Part shown: positions 1 through 8,369 of the stretch, in pieces
Position numbering within the stretch: position 1 is the stretch's first letter
Layout: each line of letters opens with the position of its first letter
Assembly: GCA_947499725.1 (NCBI GenBank)
Contig: CANMPK010000001.1
Coordinates: 558,001-622,000 of the forward strand
DNA from: an uncultured Paracoccaceae bacterium
Lineage (GTDB): Bacteria; Pseudomonadota; Alphaproteobacteria; Rhodobacterales; Rhodobacteraceae
Length of the DNA: 64,000 bases
Direction: 5' to 3'
Notes under the pieces: model-generated
The model's database searches: none
What the model saw: the letters and a program-made list of their open reading frames with translations, nothing else
What the model was told of the DNA's origin: nothing
Program-made: the position numbers and the translations under genes

Positions 1-167
1 TTCTGAGCCAGTGGGCGCAGGATGGTTGGTTCTGCTTCGAAGCGGTATTTGTCGAAGTATGTGTTGGACACGATGCCAGAGCGCAGGGTGAATTCGCCGG
101 TCAGTGTGGCGATCTCTGCCATTTTGCGGGCGAGGGTTTTGTGATCGGTGAGGTCTTCTTGTGTCAT
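1..167 (-). CDS. pyrE: Orotate phosphoribosyltransferase, N-terminal part (cut by window edge)
   Basis: Pyrimidine synthesis enzyme that joins orotate and PRPP to give orotidine monophosphate in the cytoplasm. Only the first 55 residues lie in the window; the gene continues past base 1. The visible part reads MTQEDLTDHKTLARK and later LRSGIVSNTYFDKYRFEAEP, which matches the conserved start of PyrE, where the (S)G...YFDKY stretch is the family hallmark. The ATG at 165-167 follows a GGAGTGCCCC stretch that can act as ribosome binding site. The PRPP loop lies outside the window, so function is assigned from the N-terminus alone. Confidence 0.85.
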   Translation of the reverse strand, partial: MTQEDLTDHKTLARKMAEIATLTGEFTLRSGIVSNTYFDKYRFEAEPTILRPLAQ

Positions 168-327
168 GGGGCACTCCGGCACAGGTTTTGGAAATTTGCT
201 GAGGGATAGCGCATGGCGGGTAGGGGATCAATGTATGATGGTTCAGTCCCTCGCATGCCGTGACATTCGCTAATCGGAGGCAAATTCGCTAGGCTTGGTG
301 AGGTTGGTGAGATGGGGCTGTTTGGAC

Positions 328-657
328 ATGCGTTTTACCCTGGGTTTTATTGTTGTTTTGGCTGGCTGTTCAGAAGCCAACCACTTGGGGAACCCTTTGC
401 TGTTGCCTGTGAATGCCATTGGGTCTGCGATTGAGAACGCCAGCTATGATCGCAGGCGGGCCGCTGTGAAAGCTTGGATCGTGGATCATGAGGCGCAGAT
501 GCGGGCAGAAGGGTTTGAGGGGCCTGTGACTGAGGCGTTGCTTGAAAGTCTGCCGCAAGGGCGACGTATGCAAGCGCGGCAGGATTTGAAACAGGCGGCT
601 GCGTTTTCGGATTTTTCCGAACGGGCGACAGTGATTGTGATGGTTCTGGCGGGGTAG
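328..657 (+). CDS. Small hypothetical lipoprotein
   Basis: Unrecognised 109-residue protein. The reading frame opens at 295, but the internal ATG at 328 is preferred because it puts a signal sequence at the N-terminus: MRFTLGFIVVLAGCSEA, a short charged start, a hydrophobic stretch and a lipobox (VLAGC) with the lipidated cysteine at about residue 14. The rest is polar with many Arg and Glu residues and no motif I know. It would be anchored to a membrane facing the periplasm. It stands alone upstream of uvrA in the same direction, but uvrA has its own SOS promoter region, so co-transcription is not implied. Confidence 0.6.
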   Translation: MRFTLGFIVVLAGCSEANHLGNPLLLPVNAIGSAIENASYDRRRAAVKAWIVDHEAQMRAEGFEGPVTEALLESLPQGRRMQARQDLKQAAAFSDFSERATVIVMVLAG

Positions 658-738
658 GCGCATCGCATTGCCAGTGAAAAACGCATCTGTGTCAAAAACT
701 GTCAGTATTCGGTTTTTGCAACACCACAATTTTAAAAT

Positions 739-753
739 GTTCATTTTTTGTTC
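739..753 (+). promoter_or_regulatory. LexA (SOS) box upstream of uvrA
   Basis: GTTC-ATTTTTT-GTTC is an exact match to the alphaproteobacterial LexA site GTTC-N7-GTTC. It ends 65 bp before the uvrA start codon, where a LexA operator would be expected. A second exact site lies before lexA in this window (37099-37113), and lexA itself is present, so the circuit can be closed from this sequence. Confidence 0.85.
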
Positions 754-818
754 ACTTTTTGCTATTGGAACCTTACGCCCTCTGAACTATCTCTTGGGGG
801 ACGGATTGAGGGGGCCTT

Positions 819-3677
819 ATGGCTGAGCTGAAAAACATCGAAGTGCGCGGCGCGCGTGAGCATAATTTGAAGTCGATTGACGTGGATATTCCGCGCGATC
901 AGCTGGTGGTGATCACGGGGCTGTCCGGTTCGGGGAAATCCTCGTTGGCCTTTGATACGATCTATGCCGAAGGGCAGCGCCGCTATGTGGAGAGCCTGTC
1001 GGCCTATGCGCGGCAGTTCCTTGATATGATGGAAAAGCCGGATGTGGATCATATCAGCGGCCTGTCTCCGGCGATTTCGATTGAGCAGAAGACCACCTCG
1101 AAGAACCCACGCTCGACTGTTGGGACGGTCACTGAGATTTACGACTATATGCGTTTGTTGTTTGCCCGTGTGGGCACGCCGTATTCGCCTGCCACGGGTC
1201 TGCCGATTGAGGCGCAGCAGGTGCAGGATATGGTGGATCGCATTATGGGGCTGGAGGATGGCACGCGCGGCTACCTGCTGGCGCCGATCGTGCGGGATCG
1301 CAAAGGTGAATATAAGAAAGAGTTCCTAGAGCTGCGCAAGCAGGGCTTTCAGCGTGTGAAAGTGGATGGGGAATTCCATGAACTGGATACGCCGCCGACC
1401 TTGGACAAGAAGTACCGCCACGACATTGATGTGGTTGTGGATCGTCTTGTGGTGCGCGAAGGCATGGAAACCCGTCTGGCGGACAGCCTGCGCACGGCGC
1501 TGGATTTGGCCGATGGCATTGCCATTTTGGAGACTGCGCCAAAAGAGGGCGACCCTGAGCGCATTACCTTTTCTGAGAATTTCGCCTGTCCGGTGAGTGG
1601 CTTCACGATCCCAGAGATCGAGCCGCGTTTGTTTTCGTTTAACGCGCCGTTTGGGGCCTGCCCAAGTTGTGATGGATTGGGCAAAGAGCTGTTCTTTGAT
1701 GAGCGTCTGGTGGTGCCGGATGCGCAGCTGAAGATTTCGGATGGGGCTTTGGCACCTTGGCGGAAGGGGAAGTCTCCGTATTTCTTGCAAACCATTGATG
1801 CGATTGCGAAACATTACGAGTTTGATAAGAATTCCAGTTGGAAAGACCTGCCCAAACATGTGCAGCAGGTGTTCTTGTATGGCTCTGGCGACGAGGAAAT
1901 CCCGTTCCGCTATGACGAAGGGGGCCGCGTTTATGAGGTGACCCGCGTCTTTGAAGGCGTGATCCCGAATATGGAGCGCCGGTACCGCGAGACGGATTCC
2001 AACTATATCCGCGAAGAGTTTGAGAACTATCAGAACAACCGCCCTTGTGGGGATTGCGGTGGCTATCGTCTGCGGCCTGAGGCTTTGGCGGTGAAGATCG
2101 CAGGTAAGCATGTTGGCCATGTGGTGGAGCTGTCGATCCGCGAGGCGCTGGAGTGGATTGAGACCGTTCCTGAGCATTTGACCGCGCAGAAGAACGAGAT
2201 CGCCCGCGCCATTGTGAAAGAGATCCGCGAGCGTTTGGGCTTCTTGAACAACGTGGGTTTGGAATACCTGTCTTTGTCACGCTCGTCTGGCACTTTGTCG
2301 GGTGGGGAAAGCCAGCGTATTCGTTTGGCCTCGCAAATCGGTTCTGGCCTGACGGGGGTTTTGTATGTGCTGGATGAGCCATCGATTGGCCTGCACCAGC
2401 GTGACAATGACCGTTTGCTGCTGACGCTGAAGAACCTGCGGGATCAGGGCAATACGGTGATCGTGGTTGAACACGATGAAGAAGCCATTCGTGAAGCGGA
2501 TTACGTGTTTGATATTGGCCCAGGGGCTGGTGTGCATGGGGGGCAGGTTGTTTCTGAAGGCACGCCTGCTGAGATCATGGCTGATAAGGGATCGGTGACA
2601 GGGCAGTATCTGTGTGGTGAACGCGAGATTGCTGTGCCGACAGAGCGCCGCGCGGGCAATGGGAAATCTGTGAAGGTGGTGAAGGCCACGGGCAACAATT
2701 TGCAGAATGTCACGGCGGAATTCCCACTGGGTAAGTTTGTCTGTGTGACCGGTGTGTCTGGTGGCGGGAAATCTACGCTGACGCTGGAGACTTTGTTCAA
2801 GACAGCCTCTATGCGTTTGAACGGCGCGCGGCAGACGCCTGCGCCTTGTGAGACCATTACGGGGCTAGAGCATCTGGATAAGGTGATCGATATCGACCAG
2901 CGTCCGATTGGGCGTACGCCGCGGTCGAACCCTGCGACTTATACGGGGGCGTTTACGCCGATCCGTGAATGGTTTGCGGGCCTGCCAGAGGCGAAGACGC
3001 GTGGCTATAAGCCCGGGCGCTTTAGCTTTAACGTGAAGGGGGGGCGTTGTGAGGCCTGTCAGGGGGATGGTGTCATCAAGATCGAGATGCACTTCTTGCC
3101 GGATGTCTATGTGCAGTGTGAAACCTGTGAAGGCGCGCGGTATAACCGCGAGACCCTAGAGATTAAGTTCAAAGGCAAATCCATCGCGGATGTGCTGGAT
3201 ATGACCGTGGAAGACGCGCAGGAGTTCTTTAAAGCGGTGCCAAGCATTCGCGATAAGATGGATGCGCTGATGCGGGTGGGGCTTGGCTATATCAAGGTCG
3301 GCCAGCAGGCGACGACGCTTTCGGGTGGTGAAGCGCAGCGTGTGAAACTGTCTAAGGAATTGGCGAAACGCTCTACGGGCCGTACGCTGTATATTCTGGA
3401 TGAGCCGACCACAGGTTTGCACTTTGAAGACGTGCGTAAGCTGTTGGAAGTGCTGCATGAATTGGTGGATCAGGGCAATACGGTTGTGGTGATTGAACAC
3501 AACTTGGATGTTGTGAAAACCGCTGATCATATCATTGATATCGGCCCTGAAGGCGGTGATGGCGGTGGTCAGATCGTGGCGGAAGGCACGCCGGAAGAGG
3601 TGGCGCTGGAGCCGCGCAGCCATACGGGACGCTATCTGAAAGAGATGCTGAACCTTGAAGCGGTTGCCGCTGAATAA
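819..3677 (+). CDS. uvrA: Excinuclease ABC subunit A
   Basis: Damage-recognition ATPase of nucleotide excision repair; a UvrA dimer loads UvrB on damaged DNA. The 952 residues are the full family length. Walker A GLSGSGKS is at residues 34-41, the first zinc module (CPVSG...CPSC) at about 255-285, ABC signature LSGGESQR near 490 and Walker B LDEPSIGL near 517. The second half has Walker [10 protein letters not shown] near 644, the zinc finger CEAC...CETC near 744-765, LSGGEAQR near 833 and LDEPTTGLH near 859. An exact LexA box lies upstream and a strong terminator 16 bp after the stop, so it is a single-gene SOS unit. Confidence 0.98.
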   Translation: MAELKNIEVRGAREHNLKSIDVDIPRDQLVVITGLSGSGKSSLAFDTIYAEGQRRYVESLSAYARQFLDMMEKPDVDHISGLSPAISIEQKTTSKNPRSTVGTVTEIYDYMRLLFARVGTPYSPATGLPIEAQQVQDMVDRIMGLEDGTRGYLLAPIVRDRKGEYKKEFLELRKQGFQRVKVDGEFHELDTPPTLDKKYRHDIDVVVDRLVVREGMETRLADSLRTALDLADGIAILETAPKEGDPERITFSENFACPVSGFTIPEIEPRLFSFNAPFGACPSCDGLGKELFFDERLVVPDAQLKISDGALAPWRKGKSPYFLQTIDAIAKHYEFDKNSSWKDLPKHVQQVFLYGSGDEEIPFRYDEGGRVYEVTRVFEGVIPNMERRYRETDSNYIREEFENYQNNRPCGDCGGYRLRPEALAVKIAGKHVGHVVELSIREALEWIETVPEHLTAQKNEIARAIVKEIRERLGFLNNVGLEYLSLSRSSGTLSGGESQRIRLASQIGSGLTGVLYVLDEPSIGLHQRDNDRLLLTLKNLRDQGNTVIVVEHDEEAIREADYVFDIGPGAGVHGGQVVSEGTPAEIMADKGSVTGQYLCGEREIAVPTERRAGNGKSVKVVKATGNNLQNVTAEFPLGKFVCVTGVSGGGKSTLTLETLFKTASMRLNGARQTPAPCETITGLEHLDKVIDIDQRPIGRTPRSNPATYTGAFTPIREWFAGLPEAKTRGYKPGRFSFNVKGGRCEACQGDGVIKIEMHFLPDVYVQCETCEGARYNRETLEIKFKGKSIADVLDMTVEDAQEFFKAVPSIRDKMDALMRVGLGYIKVGQQATTLSGGEAQRVKLSKELAKRSTGRTLYILDEPTTGLHFEDVRKLLEVLHELVDQGNTVVVIEHNLDVVKTADHIIDIGPEGGDGGGQIVAEGTPEEVALEPRSHTGRYLKEMLNLEAVAAE

Positions 3678-3692
3678 GCTTTAGAAACGAAC

Positions 3693-3717
3693 AAAGGGCC
3701 TGCAATACAGGCCCTTT
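3693..3717 (+). terminator. Rho-independent terminator after uvrA
   Basis: Perfect 10-bp stem AAAGGGCCTG / CAGGCCCTTT with a 5-base loop (CAATA), followed by T-rich sequence. It has A-runs and T-runs on both sides and sits between convergent genes, so it can serve both uvrA and the small membrane-protein gene on the other strand. Confidence 0.85.
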
Positions 3718-3724
3718 TGCTGTG

Positions 3725-3919
3725 TCAGTCGCTGCTGGGTTTGCAGGTTTGGATGCCGAAGATGCGGTAGATCGGGCAGAAGTTGAGCACGCCGGTGGCC
3801 AGTAAGATCACGCCAATCCACATCCATGTGCCGTAGCCGAGCAAAGCACCTGCGACCAATGCGCCGCCAACGATGAAGCGCAAGGCGCGGTCTGACGTGG
3901 CTAGATTTCGTTTAAACAT
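3725..3919 (-). CDS. DUF2892 (YgaP-type) inner membrane protein
   Basis: 64-residue membrane protein of the DUF2892 family, often found alone or fused to rhodanese domains (YgaP); its role is unknown. The sequence begins MFKRNLATSDRALRFIVGG, the family hallmark (N...DR..R...G), followed by two hydrophobic segments (about residues 15-30 and 33-48) and a C-terminal NFCPIYRIFGI with a conserved CP(I/L)Y motif. The ATG at 3919 is preceded by AAAGGGGA at good spacing; the longer frame would need a TTG inside that ribosome binding site and is rejected. Single-gene unit convergent with uvrA. Confidence 0.85.
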   Translation of the reverse strand: MFKRNLATSDRALRFIVGGALVAGALLGYGTWMWIGVILLATGVLNFCPIYRIFGIQTCKPSSD

Positions 3920-4000
3920 AGTATCCCCTTTCAATATTAGGGATAAGATACATTCTTTTTATTGAATATGAAGCAAAATACGCAAGATGCGGCATCACGC

Positions 4001-4444
4001 TTATGTCAAATGCTGTGCCGGAAGTGTTTGCGAGAGGCGGCGTAGGTCGGCAAAGGTTTCTTTGAGCTTTGGTAAAAGGCGGCCCAGATCTTTTTCGTTT
4101 TGAAACAAATCCACAATCAGTGTTTCAGACATAAGCGAGAGAGATTGCATGATGCGGGCCATGCCATAGGCGACATCGTTTGGGGCATAAAGCAACAGAT
4201 GCAGGGACTCACGACGTGCGCCATAGTGGCGGGTTAGCTGGGCGTGGGTGGCGTTGATATCGTTGAAGCTCATCCCGGTTTCGGTGACGTCTGAGAGATC
4301 GACGACCACCTGCAGGCGTTGATTGGCGTTGGGGAGGATACGGTTGTCGACATTCCAACCAATGATATCTTCTTCGCTTACAAGCCCATAACAGCGCGCA
4401 AATAATATATTTTGTGCAGGAAGAAGCTGTGTTTCAGTCGGCAT
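4001..4444 (-). CDS. Hypothetical protein, possibly STAS/SpoIIAA-like fold
   Basis: Not a family I can name with certainty. The 147-residue soluble protein has no signal peptide or membrane segment. The pattern of a strand (LQVVVDLSDV, about residues 44-53), a helix, then a second strand (LHLLLYAPND, about 80-89) and an amphipathic helix resembles SpoIIAA-like or STAS folds. This is a structural guess. ATG at 4444 is taken as start; a TTG five codons upstream is possible. The region is A/T-richer than its neighbours and the gene lies alone between two terminator-like sites. Confidence 0.5.
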   Translation of the reverse strand: MPTETQLLPAQNILFARCYGLVSEEDIIGWNVDNRILPNANQRLQVVVDLSDVTETGMSFNDINATHAQLTRHYGARRESLHLLLYAPNDVAYGMARIMQSLSLMSETLIVDLFQNEKDLGRLLPKLKETFADLRRLSQTLPAQHLT

Positions 4445-4568
4445 AATAAATATCTTCAATCAACTTAGTTCCAAGTTGACACAGAAGTGATGCAAGTCAA
4501 TGATTCAATGAAGTTTTTGTGAGTATAATTCAACGCTCGCTTAAGAAATTATCAACCTTCTTAAACTA

Positions 4569-4597
4569 ACAAACCCGCCGATGAACGACGGGTTTGT
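4569..4597 (-). terminator. Terminator after mmsA
   Basis: 9-bp perfect stem ACAAACCCG / CGGGTTTGT with an 11-base loop, followed on the minus strand by the T-rich TTAGTTT. It lies 52 bp beyond the mmsA stop codon and separates mmsA from the next minus-strand gene. Confidence 0.7.
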
Positions 4598-4648
4598 ATT
4601 GGTTTTGTGGTCCCTTTGTACCAGCTTTGCTGGCGCTGGATGCGACCT

Positions 4649-6148
4649 TTATTCCATTGGTTTAAAGTTAAACTCGCCGCCTTCTTTGATGCCTGATGGC
4701 CAGCGCGCTGTCACAGTTTTTGTACGTGTGTAGAATTTGAACGCATCTGGGCCGTGTTGGTTCAAATCGCCAAAGACAGATTTTTTCCAACCACCGAAGG
4801 TGTGATAGGCCAAAGGCACAGGGATTGGCACGTTGATGCCGACCATGCCGATGTTGATGCGGTTCGCAAAGTCACGGGCTGTGTCGCCGTCGCGTGTGTA
4901 GATTGCTGTGCCGTTGCCGTACTCGTGGTCCAATGCGAGCTGGATGGCTTCCTCGTAGGTGTCGGCGCGAACGGTGGACAGAACAGGGCCGAAGATTTCC
5001 TGCTTGTAGATGTCCATATCAGGAGTCACGCGGTCAAACAGGTGTGCGCCGACGAAGAAACCGTCTTCATAGCCCTGAAGATTGAAGTCACGACCATCGA
5101 CAACCAGCTCTGCGCCTTGGTCGATACCTGTTTGAACAAGACGCAGGATGTTTTCTTTGGCTGCGCTTGTGACAACAGGGCCGTAGTCTACATCATCGCC
5201 CGCGGTGTATGGGCCGACTTTCAGCTTTTCGATACGTGGGATCAGTTTTTCGACCAAACGATCGGCCGTTTCTTCACCAACTGGTACCGCAACAGAGATC
5301 GCCATGCAGCGTTCGCCCGCCGCGCCGTAGCCTGCGCCGATCAGCGCGTCTGCGGCTTGGTCCAGATCTGCGTCTGGCATGATGATCATGTGGTTTTTCG
5401 CACCACCGAAACACTGAACGCGTTTACCCTGCGCACAGCCTGTGCCGTAGATGTATTCGGCAATCGGAGTAGACCCAACAAAACCAACAGATTGGATTGT
5501 GTCGTTGTACAGGATCGCGTCTACGGCTTCTTTGTCGCCGTTTACAACCTGTAGAACGCCTTTTGGCAGACCGGCTTCTTCCATCAGTTCCGCAAGCATC
5601 AATGGAACGGATGGGTCACGCTCGGAAGGTTTGAGGATGAAGGCGTTGCCGCAAGCAATCGCTGGGGCGAACATCCACAATGGGATCATGGCAGGGAAGT
5701 TGAATGGGGTGATGCCTGCTGTCACGCCAAGGGCCTGACGCATGGAGTACATATCGATGCCAGGGCCGGCGGAATCTGTGAACTCGCCTTTCAACATCTG
5801 CGGCGCGCCGATGCAGTATTCGCAAACTTCCAGACCACGTTGGATATCGCCTTTGGCGTCTGGGAAGGTTTTGCCGTGCTCGCGAGAGAGGGTTTCAGCC
5901 AGCTTGTCCATATCGCGGTTCAGCAGGCCGACAAAGGCCATCAGAACGCGTGCGCGGCGTTGTGGGTTTACTTTTTCCCATTTCACTTGCGCTTCGGCTG
6001 CGATCTCTACAGCTTTCTCGAGCTCTTCTTTGCTGGCGAGGGGCACTTTGGCTTGGACTTCACCCGTTGCTGGGTTGAAGACATCTGCGAAACGACCAGA
6101 CGTGCCTTTGACGTGCTCGCCGTTGATGTAGTGGGTGAGTTCTTGCAT
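4649..6148 (-). CDS. mmsA: Methylmalonate-semialdehyde dehydrogenase (CoA-acylating)
   Basis: Oxidises methylmalonate or malonate semialdehyde to propionyl-CoA or acetyl-CoA, using NAD+ and CoA, in valine and inositol breakdown. The 499 residues match the family length. Features seen are PFNFPAMIPLWMF near 148, typical of the MmsA branch of aldehyde dehydrogenases, FVGSTPIAEYIY for the cofactor region, the catalytic Cys in GERCMAISVAV near 280, and EIFGPVLS near 388. A LysR-type gene is divergent with a 106-bp shared promoter region. That layout suggests local substrate-dependent control. mmsB and other valine genes are not nearby. Confidence 0.93.
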   Translation of the reverse strand: MQELTHYINGEHVKGTSGRFADVFNPATGEVQAKVPLASKEELEKAVEIAAEAQVKWEKVNPQRRARVLMAFVGLLNRDMDKLAETLSREHGKTFPDAKGDIQRGLEVCEYCIGAPQMLKGEFTDSAGPGIDMYSMRQALGVTAGITPFNFPAMIPLWMFAPAIACGNAFILKPSERDPSVPLMLAELMEEAGLPKGVLQVVNGDKEAVDAILYNDTIQSVGFVGSTPIAEYIYGTGCAQGKRVQCFGGAKNHMIIMPDADLDQAADALIGAGYGAAGERCMAISVAVPVGEETADRLVEKLIPRIEKLKVGPYTAGDDVDYGPVVTSAAKENILRLVQTGIDQGAELVVDGRDFNLQGYEDGFFVGAHLFDRVTPDMDIYKQEIFGPVLSTVRADTYEEAIQLALDHEYGNGTAIYTRDGDTARDFANRINIGMVGINVPIPVPLAYHTFGGWKKSVFGDLNQHGPDAFKFYTRTKTVTARWPSGIKEGGEFNFKPME

Positions 6149-6188
6149 GAGCTCTCTCTTGGTTTACTAAGTTTGCCGTAGGTTAACC

Positions 6189-6238
6189 TTGCAAAATTCT
6201 TGGTAAAAGGTGTAAAAATCCATTGTTGTTTTGCAAAA
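6189..6238. promoter_or_regulatory. Candidate LysR operator between mmsA and its divergent regulator
   Basis: TTGCAAAA at 6189-6196 and the perfect palindrome TTTTGCAAAA at 6229-6238 lie in phase, 42 bp apart (about four helical turns), inside the 106-bp mmsA/LysR intergenic region. Two spaced binding sites over a divergent promoter are typical of LysR-type regulators. The exact regulator is inferred from position only. Confidence 0.45.
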
Positions 6239-6254
6239 ATGCAAGAGGTACCTC

Positions 6255-7148
6255 ATGCCACATTGGGATGATCTGCGTATATTCCTTGGCGTTGCGCGCG
6301 AGGAAAGCCTGTCGAAGGCTGCGGCGCGACTTAAGATCGATCCAGCGACCGCAGGGCGGCGTGTGGCGCGGCTTGAGGACGATTACGGCACGCCTTTGTT
6401 TCTGAAATCTCAGTCGGGATATGCGCTGACGGATATGGGACAAAGGTTGCTGGCCCATGCGCAACGTATTGAACAATCTATGGAATTGGCCGCTGAGGAA
6501 ATGGGTGGCCGGTCTGGCGGGATGACAGGTCAAATCCGGATTGGCGCACCGGATGGGGCGGCGAACTTCCTGTTGCCGCAGGTCTGTGCTGCGATTTCTA
6601 AGGACAATCCAGAGCTTGAAATTCAGATCATGGCCTTGCCGCGCTTGATTAACCTGTCCAAACGCGAGGCGGATTTCGTGGTGGCGGTGAGCCCGCCCAC
6701 GGCTGGGCGGTTGGTGGTGCAAAAGGTGACCGATTATCATTTGAGCTTGGCCGCATCTGAGACTTATCTATCGGAAGCACCGCCTTTGCGTAGCCTGAAG
6801 GATGTGCCGCAGCATCGTATGGTGGGCTATATTCCCGATATGATTTTTGACAAGGAATTGGATTACCTGAAAGAGATTGGGGTCGAGAGCCCTGACCTCG
6901 CGTCTAATTCTGTTTCCGTGCAAATGAGCTGGGTGCGCCAAGGGGGCGGGCTGGGCATTGTGCATGATTTTGCTTTGCCCTTTTCAGAGGGTGTTCAGCG
7001 TGTTTTGACGGATCAAGTGCGCCTGAAACGCGCGTTTTATTTGGTTCGTCATGAGGATGATAAGCGGCTTGAACGGCTTAACCGATTTGCAACGGCTTTG
7101 GCCGATGGTCTGCGTAAGGAGGTCCAGCGGCTTGAGGCAATTTCTTGA
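6255..7148 (+). CDS. LysR-family transcriptional regulator, probable mmsA regulator
   Basis: 297-residue DNA-binding regulator. The winged helix-turn-helix occupies about residues 1-62 (MPHWDDLRIFLGVAREESLSKAAARL...), followed by a substrate-binding-like effector domain (about 90-290) with IRIGAPDGAANFLLPQV at its start. The frame opens further upstream, but the ATG at 6255 is favoured because it is preceded by AAGAGGTACCTC and gives the usual LysR N-terminus. The HTH contains DPATAGRRVARLE where most LysR proteins have QPAVSRQI. Its position head-to-head with mmsA suggests it controls semialdehyde oxidation; the effector is unknown. Confidence 0.85.
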   Translation: MPHWDDLRIFLGVAREESLSKAAARLKIDPATAGRRVARLEDDYGTPLFLKSQSGYALTDMGQRLLAHAQRIEQSMELAAEEMGGRSGGMTGQIRIGAPDGAANFLLPQVCAAISKDNPELEIQIMALPRLINLSKREADFVVAVSPPTAGRLVVQKVTDYHLSLAASETYLSEAPPLRSLKDVPQHRMVGYIPDMIFDKELDYLKEIGVESPDLASNSVSVQMSWVRQGGGLGIVHDFALPFSEGVQRVLTDQVRLKRAFYLVRHEDDKRLERLNRFATALADGLRKEVQRLEAIS

Positions 7149-7208
7149 CTTTTGCATTTGTTGCGGCAACGCTGGAGTTAGCGCAACTATTTAACGGAGA
7201 TTCAATCT

Positions 7209-7643
7209 ATGCTCGTACAACAAATTCTGAAGCAAAAGGGTGATGCAGCTGTGGTGACGGTGAAACCGGGATCCAAAGTGCAAGATGCTGCAAAGATCCT
7301 GGCTGACCGACGAATTGGTACGGTGGTGATTTCCGCAAGTGGTGATACAGCAGATGGCATTCTGTCTGAGCGCGATATTGTCCGCGAACTTGGCAAGCGG
7401 GGGGCCAGTTGTATGGGCGATCAAGTCGATGACTTGATGACCAAAAAACTCGTGACCTGTTCTGTAGACGACGATGCTGTGGCTGTATTGGGCCAGATGA
7501 CCGAAGGGCGGTTTCGCCATATGCCGGTGATCACCGATGGGAAGATGGTTGGATTGATCACCCTTGGCGATGTGGTGAAGGCACGTTTGTCAGAGCTTGC
7601 TATGGAAAAAGATGCGCTTGAGGGAATGATTATGGGGCATTGA
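7209..7643 (+). CDS. CBS-domain protein
   Basis: 144-residue soluble protein made of two CBS motifs (about residues 8-65 and 75-132) that together would form one Bateman module binding an adenine nucleotide. Recognisable pieces are DGILSERDIVRELGKRG, ending the first motif, and RHMPVITDGKMVGLITLGDVVK, in which the first 20 residues define the second. No enzyme domain is attached, so it is probably a stand-alone sensor or stabiliser; partner unknown. Single-gene spacing: 60 bp after the LysR gene and 93 bp before coaD. Confidence 0.88.
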   Translation: MLVQQILKQKGDAAVVTVKPGSKVQDAAKILADRRIGTVVISASGDTADGILSERDIVRELGKRGASCMGDQVDDLMTKKLVTCSVDDDAVAVLGQMTEGRFRHMPVITDGKMVGLITLGDVVKARLSELAMEKDALEGMIMGH

Positions 7644-7736
7644 CGCTCCGTAGTTTTTCGGTAGGTGGTTTCAGCCCTTGAATTTTTATCTGTGATCCTG
7701 TTGCGTGCGCGCAATTGACGACCGGAGAGCTAGACT

Positions 7737-8231
7737 ATGCGTATCGCGCTATATCCTGGAACATTTGACCCGATCACACTGGGCCATATCGATATCATTC
7801 GCCGTGCCGCCGTTTTGGTGGATCGGTTGGTGATTGGCGTCGCGATCAACAGCGGCAAGGGGCCTTTGTTTTCGCTAGAAGAGCGGGTCGCGATGATTGA
7901 AGCGGAATGCGCGCAATTGTCGGAAGAGACTGGCACAGAGATTGTGGCTCATCCGTTTGAAAACCTGTTGATTGACTGCGCTAAGGATGTCGGCGCGCAG
8001 GTGATTGTGCGTGGTTTGCGCGCTGTGACAGATTTTGAATATGAATACCAAATGGTTGGCATGAACCGCGCCATGGATGCGAGCATTGAGACCGTGTTTT
8101 TGATGGCGGATGCGCAGCATCAGGCGATTGCGTCTAAGCTGGTGAAAGAGATTGCCCGCTTGGACGGGGATATCACTAAGTTTGTAACCTCAGATGTGAA
8201 GAAAGCGCTTGAGGAACGGCTGAAGGGCTAG
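7737..8231 (+). CDS. coaD: Phosphopantetheine adenylyltransferase
   Basis: Fourth step of coenzyme A synthesis: 4'-phosphopantetheine plus ATP gives dephospho-CoA. The 164 residues are the normal size. The nucleotidyltransferase signature YPGTFDPITLGHIDII is at residues 6-21 (T-x-x-H type), VIVRGLRAVTDFEYE near 85-100 carries the phosphate-binding Arg residues, and LVKEIARLDGDITKFV near the C-terminus matches the conserved (S)xLVKEIA block. The ATG follows GGAGAGCTAGACT. A family-specific repeat and a bidirectional terminator follow the stop codon. Confidence 0.96.
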   Translation: MRIALYPGTFDPITLGHIDIIRRAAVLVDRLVIGVAINSGKGPLFSLEERVAMIEAECAQLSEETGTEIVAHPFENLLIDCAKDVGAQVIVRGLRAVTDFEYEYQMVGMNRAMDASIETVFLMADAQHQAIASKLVKEIARLDGDITKFVTSDVKKALEERLKG

Positions 8232-8266
8232 AACCTTGGCCTGTGTGTTGCGCTGAGAGGGCGGAT

Positions 8267-8300
8267 GCCTCCGGCGGAGGTATTTGGGTCAAGAAGAAGC
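8267..8300 (+). repeat. Rhodobacteraceae-type dispersed intergenic repeat
   Basis: A 34-bp segment starting GCCTCCGGCGGAGG and going on TATTTGGGTCAAGAAGAAGC. The first half is a perfect hairpin (CCTCC-GGC-GGAGG). From memory, near-identical segments (GCCTCCGGCGGG..ATTTGGG) recur in the 3' ends of many Rhodobacteraceae genes. Only one full copy is seen here, so calling it a repeat rests on prior knowledge. It lies just after coaD and could add to termination. Confidence 0.55.
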
Positions 8301-8320
8301 GCAAAGCGTGGTGGAAACAA

Positions 8321-8350
8321 AAAAGGCGGCTCGTTTCGGAGCCGCCTTTT
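8321..8350. terminator. Bidirectional terminator between coaD and tkt
   Basis: Perfect 12-bp stem AAAAGGCGGCTC / GAGCCGCCTTTT with loop GTTTCG, A-run on the left and T-run on the right. It sits between convergent coaD (+) and tkt (-). Confidence 0.9.
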
Positions 8351-8369
8351 GTTTTGGTATGTGAGAGGC

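Noticed and set aside
4524-4529. TATAAT on the plus strand between two minus-strand genes
   Set aside because: No matching -35 and no plus-strand gene downstream.
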